Positions 17,079 through 26,067 are shown, counted from the stretch's first letter. The stretch is 64,000 bases of DNA from Candidatus Limnocylindria bacterium (GCA_036523395.1 DATDEH010000057.1:1-64000), one strand, 5' to 3'. The notes: generated by a model from the letters alone, not told the origin. Numbers and translations: made by a program.

Positions 17079-18707
17079 CTACTTCTTCACACGAACGAGA
17101 TAGCCCTGGATCCGCCCCAGGACGCGGTAATGGTTGAGGCCCTCGATGTAGGGCTTGATCAGGTCGAAGCGCGCCCAGTGGTAGTAGGTGATGTACGGCG
17201 CCTCGGCGTTGAGGATCTTGTCGGCGCTCTCATACGTCGTCTTGCGCTTCGCCGGGTCGTTCTCCTTGAGACCCGAAGCCACGAGGCTGTCGAACTCGGC
17301 GTTCTTCCAGTGGGCGTAGAAGAAGTCGGCCTTCGAGTCGAAGAGCAGGTTGTACCAGTTGTTCGGGTCCTCGTAGTCCGAGCCCCAGCCGCTGACGTAC
17401 ATGTGGAAAGGCTGGTCCTTCCGTGTTGTGCGCCAGTTGTCAAAGGCCTTGTCTTCCATCGGCTCGAGGACGATGTCGATCCCGAGCGCGGACTTCCACA
17501 TGCCCTGGATCGCCTCAGCGATCGCCTTCGTCTCGGCCGCGCCCGATGCGAACGTGAATTTCACGTTGGCCGGCCAGTTCTTCCCGTCGGGATAACCGGC
17601 TTCGGAGAGAAGCTGCTTGGCCTTGGCCATGTCATAGCCGAGCGCGTTCGACGTCTTCTGTCCGGGAATGCCCGGCGCGACGATCGAGACCGCATTGAAG
17701 TACGCGTCCTTCAGGACCACTTCGTTGAGTCGCTTCGCATCGGTCGCCATGCTGAGCGCCTGGCGGACCTTCACGTTGTTGAACGGCGGGTTCGTGGTGT
17801 CGAGGATGATCCACTGCGAGCCCTGGCGCTCGAACTTCTTGATCTCCTTGCTGAGTACTGGGTCCGCCTTTGCGCGCGTGATGTCGGCGCCGACGAGGAC
17901 CGCGCGGTCAAGCTCCCCCGCCTCATACGCGACGGGCGACTTCGCGGCCTGGTCGTCGAACAGCGTCCAGACGATCGTGTCGGGACCGTTGTTCTCGCCC
18001 CAGTAGTTCGGGTTCTTCTCGACGGTCATGCTCTGCTCGGGTTTCCACTCCACCAGCCGGTAGTGACCGTTCGAGATGTACGTGTCCTTGGTGAGCGTCC
18101 ACTTCTCGGCGTTCTTGTCGATCGTGTCCTTGCGCACCGGATAGGCGGTCCACGTCGCGACGAGATGCATGAAGAACGGCGCAGGTCGCTCGAGCGTCAC
18201 GACGAAGGTGCGGTCGTCTGTCGCCTTCGCTCCCATGCCTTCCGCCGTACCCTTGCCCGTCCCGAAGGCTTCGGCTCCCTTCACCGGCCACAGCGTCTGC
18301 GCGTAGCGGGACTTGGTGGCCGGGTCGGTCGCGCGCTTCCACGCGTACTCGAAGTCGGACGCTTTCAAGGCCTGCCCGTCCGACCACTTGAGCCCGGCGC
18401 GGAGGTTGAACGTGTAGGTGAGGCCGTCCGGTGAGATCGTCCACTTCTCGGCCTGGCCGGGCTTTATCTCACCGGTCACCTGGTCGACGTACGCGAGGCC
18501 TTCGAACATGTTCTGGATCTGCTCAAGCCCGGCGCCACCCGAGCTGATGCCCGGATCCATGGTGTTGACGATCTTCGCTGCCTCCGGCAGCCGCAGCGTG
18601 GTCTTCTTCGCGGCCTGGCTCGGAGCCGGTGTGGCCGAGCTCGTCGGCGACGTGCACGCGGCGACCGTCAGCAGGACCAAAAGGGATAGCGCGACAAGTT
18701 TCCTCAT
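17079..18707 (-). CDS. dppA: ABC transporter solute-binding lipoprotein, family 5 (542 aa)
   Basis: An extracytoplasmic peptide-type binding protein (SBP_bac_5). The signal peptide ends in lipobox TVAAC (Cys18). Family hallmarks are AEKWTISPDGLTYTFNLR followed by GLKWSDGQALKASDFEYAWK, and late in the protein QPFHMYVSGWGSDYEDPNN. Length is typical. It is first in the dppA-B-C operon; GGGAG lies before the ATG. The 130 bases to the divergent amidase gene hold the promoters. The ligand (dipeptide, oligopeptide, nickel or other) cannot be read from the sequence. Confidence 0.92.
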   Translation of the reverse strand: MRKLVALSLLVLLTVAACTSPTSSATPAPSQAAKKTTLRLPEAAKIVNTMDPGISSGGAGLEQIQNMFEGLAYVDQVTGEIKPGQAEKWTISPDGLTYTFNLRAGLKWSDGQALKASDFEYAWKRATDPATKSRYAQTLWPVKGAEAFGTGKGTAEGMGAKATDDRTFVVTLERPAPFFMHLVATWTAYPVRKDTIDKNAEKWTLTKDTYISNGHYRLVEWKPEQSMTVEKNPNYWGENNGPDTIVWTLFDDQAAKSPVAYEAGELDRAVLVGADITRAKADPVLSKEIKKFERQGSQWIILDTTNPPFNNVKVRQALSMATDAKRLNEVVLKDAYFNAVSIVAPGIPGQKTSNALGYDMAKAKQLLSEAGYPDGKNWPANVKFTFASGAAETKAIAEAIQGMWKSALGIDIVLEPMEDKAFDNWRTTRKDQPFHMYVSGWGSDYEDPNNWYNLLFDSKADFFYAHWKNAEFDSLVASGLKENDPAKRKTTYESADKILNAEAPYITYYHWARFDLIKPYIEGLNHYRVLGRIQGYLVRVKK

Positions 18708-18841
18708 CTAGAGCTCCCTGCGGTAAACCCCGCCCCCTGACAAGCGGGAAGGATACGCCGCCTCTTACTACCTCAAGATGACGCTCGGAGTTCGGCGATG
18801 TTGCTGCCACACCGAAGATGTACGGCAGCCGTTAGCCCTCC

Positions 18842-19483
18842 GTGGGCACCCAGTGGCGCGGCCCCATCCCACAGAGCAACTACACCGCGGGCCGCGATGG
18901 CAATGCGGTCGAGCTCATCGTCGACCACTGGACGGTCGTGACGTTCGAACGCGCGATACGCCGGTTCAACGATCCCGCGAGCATCCTCTCGGCGCACTAC
19001 GTCATCGGACAGGATGGTCGCATCGCACAGCTCGTCAGTGAGGACGACACCGCGTACCACGCGGGCAGGTTCGAGGTGAACCTGCGCTCGATCGGCATCG
19101 AGCACGAGGCCGGTCCCGCGATGGCTCCGAGCGAGGCGCTCTACGCCGCGTCGGCGAGCCTGCACCGAGAGATCGCCAACCGTCACGGCCTCGACCTGTT
19201 CCTCGGCACGACGGTGCTGCCGCATCACGCCATCGTTCCGACCGAATGCCCGGGCACGCTCGACCTGGAACGCATCGTCCGTGAAGCAGAGGAGGAAGAC
19301 GACATGTTCACCGAAGAAGATCGGCGGATGCTGAAGCGCGTGTACGACCACCTCGAGGCGTACGAGCCGCTGGTGTGGACGACGCGACTGCAGCGCTGGC
19401 TGGCGAAGGCGATCCGCAGCGTCTTCCCGAACGCCGACGTCAGCGGGCCCGACGTGGAGAGCGGCCAGCCCTTCAAGGGCTGA
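18842..19483 (+). CDS. N-acetylmuramoyl-L-alanine amidase, Amidase_2/PGRP fold (213 aa)
   Basis: A zinc amidase that cleaves the MurNAc-L-Ala bond in peptidoglycan. His29 in IVDHWTV, the His in TAYHAG and the His plus Cys in HHAIVPTECPG fit the Zn ligands of the T7-lysozyme/PGRP family, and YVIGQDGRIAQLVSEDD is the usual central strand pair. No signal peptide is seen, so export or a lysis-linked release would be needed. Residues about 155-213 form an acidic then basic helical tail. The start is GTG 18842 without a clear Shine-Dalgarno. It diverges from the dpp operon. Confidence 0.85.
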   Translation: MGTQWRGPIPQSNYTAGRDGNAVELIVDHWTVVTFERAIRRFNDPASILSAHYVIGQDGRIAQLVSEDDTAYHAGRFEVNLRSIGIEHEAGPAMAPSEALYAASASLHREIANRHGLDLFLGTTVLPHHAIVPTECPGTLDLERIVREAEEEDDMFTEEDRRMLKRVYDHLEAYEPLVWTTRLQRWLAKAIRSVFPNADVSGPDVESGQPFKG

Positions 19484-19492
19484 GGCGGCGGG

Positions 19493-20152
19493 CTACGCCT
19501 CCGCGCCGAGCCGCCGCGCGATCTCGCGCCGGTGCTCCCACTCGTGCTCGAGCATGCGGCGGATCGTCTTACGCATCGTGCGCGCGCCGGACGGATGCTC
19601 CTTCACGAATGCACGCTCCGCTGGTGTGAGCTTGGCGAGCCGCGCGATCGCGGCGTCGCGGGCTTCCTTCAACGCGATGCGGACATCGAGGTCGCCGCGT
19701 CCCGCGGCGTTGGTCGGCCCGTTCACCTCCTTGACCGCGCCGAGCGAGCTCGCGAGATAGCCCGCGTCCGCGCCGAGTACGTGCAGCAGCATGTCGCGGA
19801 GCGAGCGGCCCTTCGCCGGCTTCGCGTCGAGTGCCTTCGCGCTTGCGCCTTTGACGAGACCGAGGAGATCCGCCCGCGACCATTCGAGGCGACGCAGGGA
19901 CGTCGCAAGCTCGGCCGGGGTCACCGGCTTCCGATCCGGCACGTACACCGCCTGCGGCGAGCCGTGCCCCAGGAAGTCCCCTTTGGTGATGTGCTCGGCG
20001 ACGCGCGTGGCGATGGGGGCCTTCGGATCGACCTTTTCGCCGTGGCGCTTCAGGTACCGGAGATACGCAGCGATCTCATCCGGCGCCGCTGCCAGCGCCT
20101 CGTCCGTCGTCGGCGCGAACCATGCGCAGCCGAGAAGATCGACGACGTGCAC
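19493..20152 (-). CDS. HicB-like / DinB-fold protein (at least 219 aa)
   Basis: The N-terminal about 45 residues look HicB-like (VHVVDLLGC, then TTDEALAAAPDEIAAYLRYL). From about 75 on there is a DinB four-helix fold (SRADLLGLV, MLLHVLGADAGYL, TMRKTIRRMLEHEWEHRREI) with His residues placed as in metal- or mycothiol/bacillithiol-dependent DinB enzymes. GTG 20152 is the first usable canonical start, but the in-frame sequence continues upstream without a stop and reads YALYLESGP, a typical beginning for this domain, with no ATG, GTG or TTG. The true start is thus unclear. It is last in an operon after the YHS gene. Confidence 0.75.
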   Translation of the reverse strand: MHVVDLLGCAWFAPTTDEALAAAPDEIAAYLRYLKRHGEKVDPKAPIATRVAEHITKGDFLGHGSPQAVYVPDRKPVTPAELATSLRRLEWSRADLLGLVKGASAKALDAKPAKGRSLRDMLLHVLGADAGYLASSLGAVKEVNGPTNAAGRGDLDVRIALKEARDAAIARLAKLTPAERAFVKEHPSGARTMRKTIRRMLEHEWEHRREIARRLGAEA

Positions 20153-20246
20153 GAGGGTCGACTTCCGCTGCGGCCCGGACTCCAGGTAAAGCGCGTACGT
20201 CGAAACGGCTTGGGTGATAGCGGCTACGGTAACGCGGGCGATGAAG

Positions 20247-20462
20247 CTAGTGCTTCTGCGCGAGCACCCAGGCGTCGACCTTCGCGCGGTACTGGTGCGG
20301 CGCCTTCGCGAAGGACTTCATGCAGCCGGGGCCGCAGAAGGCGTACTCGCGATCGTCCATCTCAAGTGTGAGCCCGTGCTCGCGGGAGTCGGCGATGTCC
20401 ACGATCATCCCGCACACCGGATCGAGGATCTTCTCACCCGGCACGCCCGACGTGTCTCTCAC
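20247..20462 (-). CDS. YHS-domain protein (71 aa)
   Basis: A small YHS (TRASH-like) domain protein: ILDPVCGMIVD at the start and EYAFCGPGCMKSFAKAPHQY near the end, with three Cys placed as in metal-binding YHS domains found in heavy-metal handling proteins. It has no membrane segment. The GTG start lies 3 bases after the thioredoxin stop, so both are likely made from one message. A role in binding or sensing a soft metal is an inference from the family. Confidence 0.85.
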   Translation of the reverse strand: MRDTSGVPGEKILDPVCGMIVDIADSREHGLTLEMDDREYAFCGPGCMKSFAKAPHQYRAKVDAWVLAQKH

Positions 20463-20465
20463 GTC

Positions 20466-20933
20466 CTAGTGGACCTTTGTGACGCCGACGCCGGCGTTCG
20501 GTGTGCTGCTCGTCGGTGAGCCCCCCGAGGGCGTCTGACCGTTTTGCCCGGCACTCGTAGTTCCCGACTGCGCCGCGGAGGCGCTCGGCGCCGCGCTAGG
20601 CGCGGCCATCGTTAGATGTGGATTCAGCTTGGTCATGAGCTGTGGCTTCGGGTGGTATCCAACGATGCGATCGGCCTCGCGGCCGTTCTTGAACACGATC
20701 ATCGTCGGGATCGCGCGGACGCCAAAGCGTCCAGCGGTGATCGGATTGGCATCGACGTCGAGCTTCACGACGCGGATCTTGTCGCCCTGCTCGCTGGCCA
20801 CCTCTTCGAGGACCGGCGCGACCATGCGGCACGGACCGCACCACGTCGCCCAGAAATCGACGAGCACCGGAGCGTCCGACTTCAGGACCTCCTGCTCGAA
20901 TGTCTGGTCTGTGACGACCTGTGGCTTACCCAT
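20466..20933 (-). CDS. trxA: Thioredoxin with low-complexity C-terminal tail (155 aa)
   Basis: A full thioredoxin fold for disulfide reduction: [11 protein letters not shown] (active Cys32 and Cys35), [20 protein letters not shown] with the cis-Pro (IPTM), and [16 protein letters not shown]. The domain ends near 108; about 45 extra residues rich in Ser, Gly, Thr, Ala and Gln follow, which ordinary TrxA lacks. There is no signal peptide, so it is cytoplasmic. AAAGGAG precedes ATG 20933. It sits between the methyltransferase-like gene and the YHS gene. Confidence 0.93.
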   Translation of the reverse strand: MGKPQVVTDQTFEQEVLKSDAPVLVDFWATWCGPCRMVAPVLEEVASEQGDKIRVVKLDVDANPITAGRFGVRAIPTMIVFKNGREADRIVGYHPKPQLMTKLNPHLTMAAPSAAPSASAAQSGTTSAGQNGQTPSGGSPTSSTPNAGVGVTKVH

Positions 20934-20954
20934 TAGTGCGCTCCTTTAAGTCCT

Positions 20955-23357
20955 CTACCACCTGAACGCGAGCTGCTGGCCCGATTGTTCCACCGCAGGT
21001 TCGAGGCCAAGAACGGGTTCGAGGCTTTCCAGGCTAGCCTGGGCGTCCCCCAGCCAGCGGCGAAGTGCATTCCACTTTACGAATCGCCAGCCCCGCCGTC
21101 GAACGACCTCCGCCACCGCCGGCGAGCGATGGAGCTTTTCATGCACCAGGGCGGTCCGTTCGTCGGCAACGGCGAGGAAACGGAACACCCGATCGTCATC
21201 TGGGATCGCTTCCCCGAGGGCGACGACGCTGCGGTGTATGCGGGCTGTCCAGTCGACCTGCCAGAGGAACACCATCCGCCCCTTGTCGTACCAGACGCAG
21301 TCGACGAAATCGAGCGCCTCTGACGCGCCGCGCACGAAGCGCGATGGGCCGCCCGCGCGCTCGGCCTCGCCGAGCAGATCCGTGAGCACATGGCCGCGCT
21401 CGATGTGCGAGCTGGGCACCGCACGACGGTCGACATCACGTCCGATGTGCACCTTGAATCCGAGCCGGTGCCCGGCATCGATGAGCTCCGCGAGCACCCG
21501 GGCCTGCGACGCCTGCCGCGCGACGAGCGCGTCCTGAGCCAGCAGGCGCCACCGACCCTCATCGGTCTGGGTCGCGTACGCCGCGACGCAGCGTTCGATG
21601 AGCTCGCGGTCCGGCGTCTCGATCCCGCGGAACAGCGCGTAGACGCGGCGCAGCAGCGAGCGCGTGTCGACCTCGCGCGCGGACGAAAGGAGACCCCAGA
21701 CCGCCCACTCGACACGGTCGCCAAGCGGCGTCGCGTCGGGCGCTTCGTTGATCGTGTACGCGACGTCATCGGGATCGTCGCTGAGCGGCACGCGCGTGAT
21801 GCCGCTGCGTCGGCCATCGGCCAGCGCGGACCGGAAGTGATCGAGGAAGAGCTCGAGCTCCGACACGCCACCGGCGCGAGCGAGCGCGATCGGAACGAGA
21901 AGTCCCTTCGCGGCGAGCGATTGCAGCGCCGCGACCGCTGCGACGTCCTCCCGCACGGGCTCGCCACGGGCGAGCACCGCGTCGCGGACTCCGGAGCGGA
22001 TCGCGTCTTCGATGAGTCCGGCATCCGCCGCGGACTGGTCGCGCAGCAGCGGTACGTCCCGGTCGAAATCGCACACGGCCGCGGCCGGCGAGCCGTACGC
22101 GCCGGCGTGCGCGTCGCGCTGATAGAGGATCGCGCGCAGGCGGTATCCCGCGCCGGCACCCGCGAGGACGCACGCAGCGACGGTCGCCGCGTCGGCGTGC
22201 GGGACGTAAACGACCGCCGCGGCCTCGGGGCGCGAGACCCGATGCGCTTCGATGAGCGCCGCGCGCAGACTGCGCAAGAGTCTCTCGCGCGCCGCCAGCC
22301 TGCCCTCGCCGGTGTCCATGGGACGCAGCGTCTTTGCGCCGAGCAGCAGGGCGCTCGCGACCGTGCTCCATCCACCGAGCGTGTCCTCGACCGGGGCCTG
22401 GCAGAGGACGAGGTCCGCGTCGCCCGGATCGAGGAGAAGCGCGCCGCGCGACGCCGGCGTGCGGTGCTCGTGCTGCGCGAGCCATGCGATGAGCTCGCGC
22501 ACGGTGCGTTCGTACTCGAGCCAGATGTTCACCTCGCGCGTCTGCGACGCATGGCCACGGCGCGCACGTCCCTTGTCGATTCGTAGCGGCGAGCCGTGTC
22601 CGGCCACTGCGCTCTGGCGGCTGCCGGCGACGATCGACTCGAGCAGGCAGAGCTTCAGGAACCCCTGCGCGGCCGCGTCGCCGACCGAGGTCTCGATCGC
22701 GCGGAGAGTGGCCATGAGGGCGGTGATGTTGCGCGGCGTGTAGAGAGCCGCGACCGTCTCGCCCAGTGCCTGCGCGGCCGGGTCGGCGCCGAAACGCTCG
22801 ACGAACTGCCAGTACGCCATACCGCGCGGCTCGAGGCGGCGCGTGCGCTCCTCGTCGTCGGTGTCGACCCCTTCGATCAGGAGCGCGCGGCCTTCACGCG
22901 CGCAGACGCCGCAGCGGAACGCCTTCTTCGTCGGCACCGGCGCGTCGCGCTCCCAGAGGAAGGCCTCGACGACGACCGGACCGTGGCACGTCGCGCAGTG
23001 CGAGCCGTACAGCTCGCGCATCGCGACGCGGTGGGGAGTCCCGACGAGCGCGCTATCGGCGACGCGCTCGAACGCTGCGACGACCTCCTCGCCCGGCGGC
23101 GCGAGCGCGACGACGGCACGCGCCCACTCGCCAAGTGGCTCGCGCGACGTCGCGATGCCACGCCGGTCCGAGGCATCGACCGCGTCGGCGGCGGACCACG
23201 GATGCGCGAGCGGATCGAGGACCACGCCGCGTCGCGGCGCGTAGGCGGTCGCGTAGACGTCTGCGAGCGCCGTGGGGAACGCGGTGCCGAAGCGGCTGAG
23301 TGGTCGCGGAAGCGGGAGCGTTTCGATGGGTGTGAAAGAGAGGATCCGCTCTCGCAT
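20955..23357 (-). CDS. Large methyltransferase-like protein with degenerate motifs and zinc ribbon (800 aa)
   Basis: I recognise only fragments. Near the N-terminus GVVLDPLAHPWSAADAV sits where DNA methyltransferases have DPF-x-G-x-G, but the motif is degraded. CATC and CGVC pairs (near 118 and 148) suggest a zinc ribbon. ELYGSHCATCHGP, LYTPRNITALMATLRAIE and QTREVNIWLEYER resemble segments of Zn-ribbon adenine-specific DNA methylases. No DPPY-type catalytic motif is visible. The C-terminal half (DFVDCVWYDKGRMVFLWQVDW) looks like another alpha/beta fold. It may bind DNA or S-adenosylmethionine without methylating. ATG 23357 is chosen; the longer frame upstream runs over the lipoprotein gene. 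Confidence 0.55.
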   Translation of the reverse strand: MRERILSFTPIETLPLPRPLSRFGTAFPTALADVYATAYAPRRGVVLDPLAHPWSAADAVDASDRRGIATSREPLGEWARAVVALAPPGEEVVAAFERVADSALVGTPHRVAMRELYGSHCATCHGPVVVEAFLWERDAPVPTKKAFRCGVCAREGRALLIEGVDTDDEERTRRLEPRGMAYWQFVERFGADPAAQALGETVAALYTPRNITALMATLRAIETSVGDAAAQGFLKLCLLESIVAGSRQSAVAGHGSPLRIDKGRARRGHASQTREVNIWLEYERTVRELIAWLAQHEHRTPASRGALLLDPGDADLVLCQAPVEDTLGGWSTVASALLLGAKTLRPMDTGEGRLAARERLLRSLRAALIEAHRVSRPEAAAVVYVPHADAATVAACVLAGAGAGYRLRAILYQRDAHAGAYGSPAAAVCDFDRDVPLLRDQSAADAGLIEDAIRSGVRDAVLARGEPVREDVAAVAALQSLAAKGLLVPIALARAGGVSELELFLDHFRSALADGRRSGITRVPLSDDPDDVAYTINEAPDATPLGDRVEWAVWGLLSSAREVDTRSLLRRVYALFRGIETPDRELIERCVAAYATQTDEGRWRLLAQDALVARQASQARVLAELIDAGHRLGFKVHIGRDVDRRAVPSSHIERGHVLTDLLGEAERAGGPSRFVRGASEALDFVDCVWYDKGRMVFLWQVDWTARIHRSVVALGEAIPDDDRVFRFLAVADERTALVHEKLHRSPAVAEVVRRRGWRFVKWNALRRWLGDAQASLESLEPVLGLEPAVEQSGQQLAFRW

Positions 23358-23382
23358 CGTGCTCACTTGGCGTGAGTATGGG

Positions 23383-25161
23383 TCAGGGAAGTCGGAAGAG
23401 AACGGCTCGTTTCGCTTCGGCGATGAGGCCCACCCAACGACCGTCGCGCGACACGACGAGGTCCTGGATCTGCCCGACGGGCGCGAGCTCGTCGAGCGCA
23501 CCCGTCTTCGGGTCGAGCGCGACGAGCCGGTCGGTGCCGTCCAGCACGACCGCGCGGAGCCCGACGGCCATGCGCCGGCCGTCGACGAGCGGCGCCGTCC
23601 AGCGCGTCGCGCCCTCAGCGTCGACCGCCAGGGCACGCTTCGCGTCGAGCAGGTAGAGCGTTCCGTCGCGCGCGAATTCGACGTCGCGCACCGGGGTCGT
23701 GATCTTGGTGAGGCTCTTCGTCGGGTCCGCCGCGGTCACCTGGAAGCGATAGGTGCCCTGATCCGTCACCGCCGCGCCGTACGTCCCGGAAGGATCGATC
23801 GCGAACGCGGTGCCGGTGCCGGGCACGCGCAGCACGCCCCGCGTGGATCGATCCACGCCCGGCCTGAGCACCTTTACCTCGTAGCCACCCGCGGTCTGCC
23901 AGGCGAAGAAGAGGTCGCCGTAGTCGCTGGCGGCGAGCAGCCCACCCGCGGACCCGAGCCCGATCGGGAAGGGCGCCGCCAGCGGCAGTCCGTCCGGTGT
24001 GCGCCCGCCGATGACGCCGCCGTCGCTCCCGCCCGCCGACGCGGCGAAGATGTCCACCCCCGGCACGTAGACGAGCGACTGGGCCGCGCCGGTGAGACGC
24101 ACCGGAACGCCGCTGGAGTCATTCGGGGCCGGCATCACGTAGTTGGAGAGGACCTGTCCGCCACCCATGAGGAACCGCGCGTCGTTGGTGAACGCGAGCT
24201 GATTCACGCCGGCGTTGAACTTCGCGAGCGCCTTCAGCACGCCGTCGCGAGTGTGCAGCGCGAGGAAGCCGTCGTCCGTGCCGGTCGCGATGAGTGCTCC
24301 GTCCTGTGACAGCGCGATCTTGCGCGCGAGCGCATGAGTGTCGATCGAGCGCTCGGGCTCGCGCCACAGCTCCGCGTCGGGCGCGTCGCCGCTCCGCGCG
24401 AATGCATACACGGTGTCCTCGCTGACGATCGCGGTGATCTTCTGTGTCGCCAGCGTGACCGCCGCCTTATCGGCCGCGGGTCGGTCGGCGTACGGGCCGA
24501 CACGGACCGTGAAGGGACTCTCTTTCGTCGCCGTCGCGTTCGCGCCGATGCTCTTGGCGGTCGCGGCCGCCTCATCCGAGCTCGTGAAGGGACCGACCGT
24601 TAACGTGAATCGCTGCTTCGAGGTCGCCGACGACTTGATGGACGTGCCGCGGTCTATCGCCGCCCTCAGGCTCGCGTCGGCGGGCATGACGGACACGAGC
24701 TCGCGCAGACCGGCCCAACCGCGCTCGACGCCCGAGAGGATGCGTGACAGCGCCGCGGGGTCGCGACCGTCGGAATACGCGAGCGCATCGCGCGAGAGAT
24801 CGGTGAGGCCGTCGGCGAGGGCGACGAGGCGATCGCGCGCCGGTCCGACCGTCTCGACCGTCGCGGCGACGACCTTCGTCGTATTCGCCGTGATGAGCGC
24901 TGCCTGCGCGCGCGCGACGGTCGCGAAGCGATCCCCGCTGACGACGCGGACCCTGTCGCCGTTCAGCCCGCCGACGAGGGCGTAGTCGTAGACAGAGAAG
25001 GTGGACAGGATGTCGGCGGCGGTGTGGGCGATGGCGAGGGCGCCTGCGTCGGCGACGTCGCCGGTCGGGCGGACCTTGTTATCCGGGAGCGGGGTGGACG
25101 AGCAAGCCGCGGCCAGGAGGACGAGGACCGCTGTTACCGCTCCCCATCCCGCTCGACCCAC
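23383..25161 (-). CDS. Lipoprotein with SPOR-like repeats and beta-propeller (592 aa)
   Basis: The signal peptide ends in lipobox LAAAC (Cys20). Residues about 25-170 are helical. Two consecutive SPOR-like units follow, each containing a VGPF/VGPY turn (FTLTVGPFTSSDEAA and FTVRVGPYADRPAADKAA), a fold that binds denuded peptidoglycan. The rest is a WD40/TolB-like beta-propeller (IALSQDGALIATGTDDGFLA, FAIDPSGTYGAAVTDQG). It is probably anchored on the outer face of the membrane, contacting the wall. It is 25 bases upstream of the methyltransferase-like gene and 5 bases after the TPR gene, so all are in one operon. Confidence 0.72.
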   Translation of the reverse strand: MGRAGWGAVTAVLVLLAAACSSTPLPDNKVRPTGDVADAGALAIAHTAADILSTFSVYDYALVGGLNGDRVRVVSGDRFATVARAQAALITANTTKVVAATVETVGPARDRLVALADGLTDLSRDALAYSDGRDPAALSRILSGVERGWAGLRELVSVMPADASLRAAIDRGTSIKSSATSKQRFTLTVGPFTSSDEAAATAKSIGANATATKESPFTVRVGPYADRPAADKAAVTLATQKITAIVSEDTVYAFARSGDAPDAELWREPERSIDTHALARKIALSQDGALIATGTDDGFLALHTRDGVLKALAKFNAGVNQLAFTNDARFLMGGGQVLSNYVMPAPNDSSGVPVRLTGAAQSLVYVPGVDIFAASAGGSDGGVIGGRTPDGLPLAAPFPIGLGSAGGLLAASDYGDLFFAWQTAGGYEVKVLRPGVDRSTRGVLRVPGTGTAFAIDPSGTYGAAVTDQGTYRFQVTAADPTKSLTKITTPVRDVEFARDGTLYLLDAKRALAVDAEGATRWTAPLVDGRRMAVGLRAVVLDGTDRLVALDPKTGALDELAPVGQIQDLVVSRDGRWVGLIAEAKRAVLFRLP

Positions 25162-25166
25162 TTGGC

Positions 25167-26039
25167 TTACTCCTCTTCTTCTTCCTCCGCGTCATCGTCA
25201 CCGGTGTCGACGACCAGGGGCTCTTCGACTGTGTCCGTCTCGTCGAGGGCCTCGCCGCCCGCGGTGCCCTCTGTCTCTTCCTCGGCCTCGTCCGTCTCGT
25301 CGTCGCCGTCGTCGTCCGCATCCCGTCCGAAGCGGAAGAAGTTGCCCTTGATGTAGGCACGCTCCTTCGTCTCGGCCGGGCGATGGTGGCCAGGGAAGGA
25401 GATCCGGCTGGAGTTCTCGACGCTCTGCAGGACCTCTCTAATGGCAACGCGGGCGTTCTGCTGGTCGTTACTGACGATCGCCGCCACGTACTGGTTGCCA
25501 GTTCGGATCAGATCGATGAGGCGCCGGCCGACCTTCGGCTCCAGGAAGCCGAGGAGCTCGCCGTCGCGGGCGTGGACGGCCAACAGGCCTTCCTGCTCCT
25601 TCAGCTGGGCCTCGGCACCGGGGCTGTAACGGGCGAGGATGTGCGGCGGCGCCGGGTTGATGAGCCGGAGGATGCCTGTCTTGCCCATGTCCTCGATAAA
25701 GAGGCGCGGCTGCGTCCGGGACGTGGTGACGTTCGGCTTTGTCTTGTGCTCAAGCAGCTGGGCGATCCGCTGCGAGCCGCGGATTGCGATGGAGTTGTAC
25801 GGCTCGGCCTTGAGCACCTCGGCGAAAGACGCCTTGGCCTCTTCAAGCTTGCCTTGCTCGAGGAGCGCGCGGCCCATGCGGTTGCGCGCCTCGATGTCGT
25901 CGGGCGCCGCTTCGATGATCTTCGAGTTGAGGTCGGACGCGCGCGTCCAGTCAGCCTCGAGGGCGGCCGAAACGGCCTGATCGGCGAGGGCACGAACGCG
26001 CAGTCCGGTGTCCGAGGCAGGTGTCATGGGAGTTCTCAT
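25167..26039 (-). CDS. TPR protein with extreme acidic C-terminal tail (290 aa)
   Basis: Residues about 15-85 contain TPR-type helices (ASDLNSKIIEAAPDDIEARN and RMGRALLEQGKLEEAKASFA). A central domain (GKTGILRLINPAPPHILARY, LLGFLEPKVGRRLIDLIRTG) is not one I can name. The last about 50 residues are almost all Asp and Glu, ending in six Glu. Such tails mimic nucleic acid or bind basic partners; that is an inference. ATG 26039 (or 26027) is only 28 bases from the divergent GTG of the MgtE-like gene, so their promoters overlap. It is the first gene of the operon running to the DinB gene. Confidence 0.65.
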   Translation of the reverse strand: MRTPMTPASDTGLRVRALADQAVSAALEADWTRASDLNSKIIEAAPDDIEARNRMGRALLEQGKLEEAKASFAEVLKAEPYNSIAIRGSQRIAQLLEHKTKPNVTTSRTQPRLFIEDMGKTGILRLINPAPPHILARYSPGAEAQLKEQEGLLAVHARDGELLGFLEPKVGRRLIDLIRTGNQYVAAIVSNDQQNARVAIREVLQSVENSSRISFPGHHRPAETKERAYIKGNFFRFGRDADDDGDDETDEAEEETEGTAGGEALDETDTVEEPLVVDTGDDDAEEEEEE

Positions 26040-26067
26040 TCTAGCCTGCGGCGGTACCCTTGCGCGC

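Noticed and set aside
23272-24309. 345-codon plus-strand frame across the SPOR lipoprotein
   Set aside because: The minus strand has a signal peptide, lipobox and propeller blades; the plus frame has none.
26040-26067. A possible M-box (Mg2+) riboswitch before the MgtE-like gene
   Set aside because: Only 28 bases separate it from the divergent TPR gene, far too short for an M-box.
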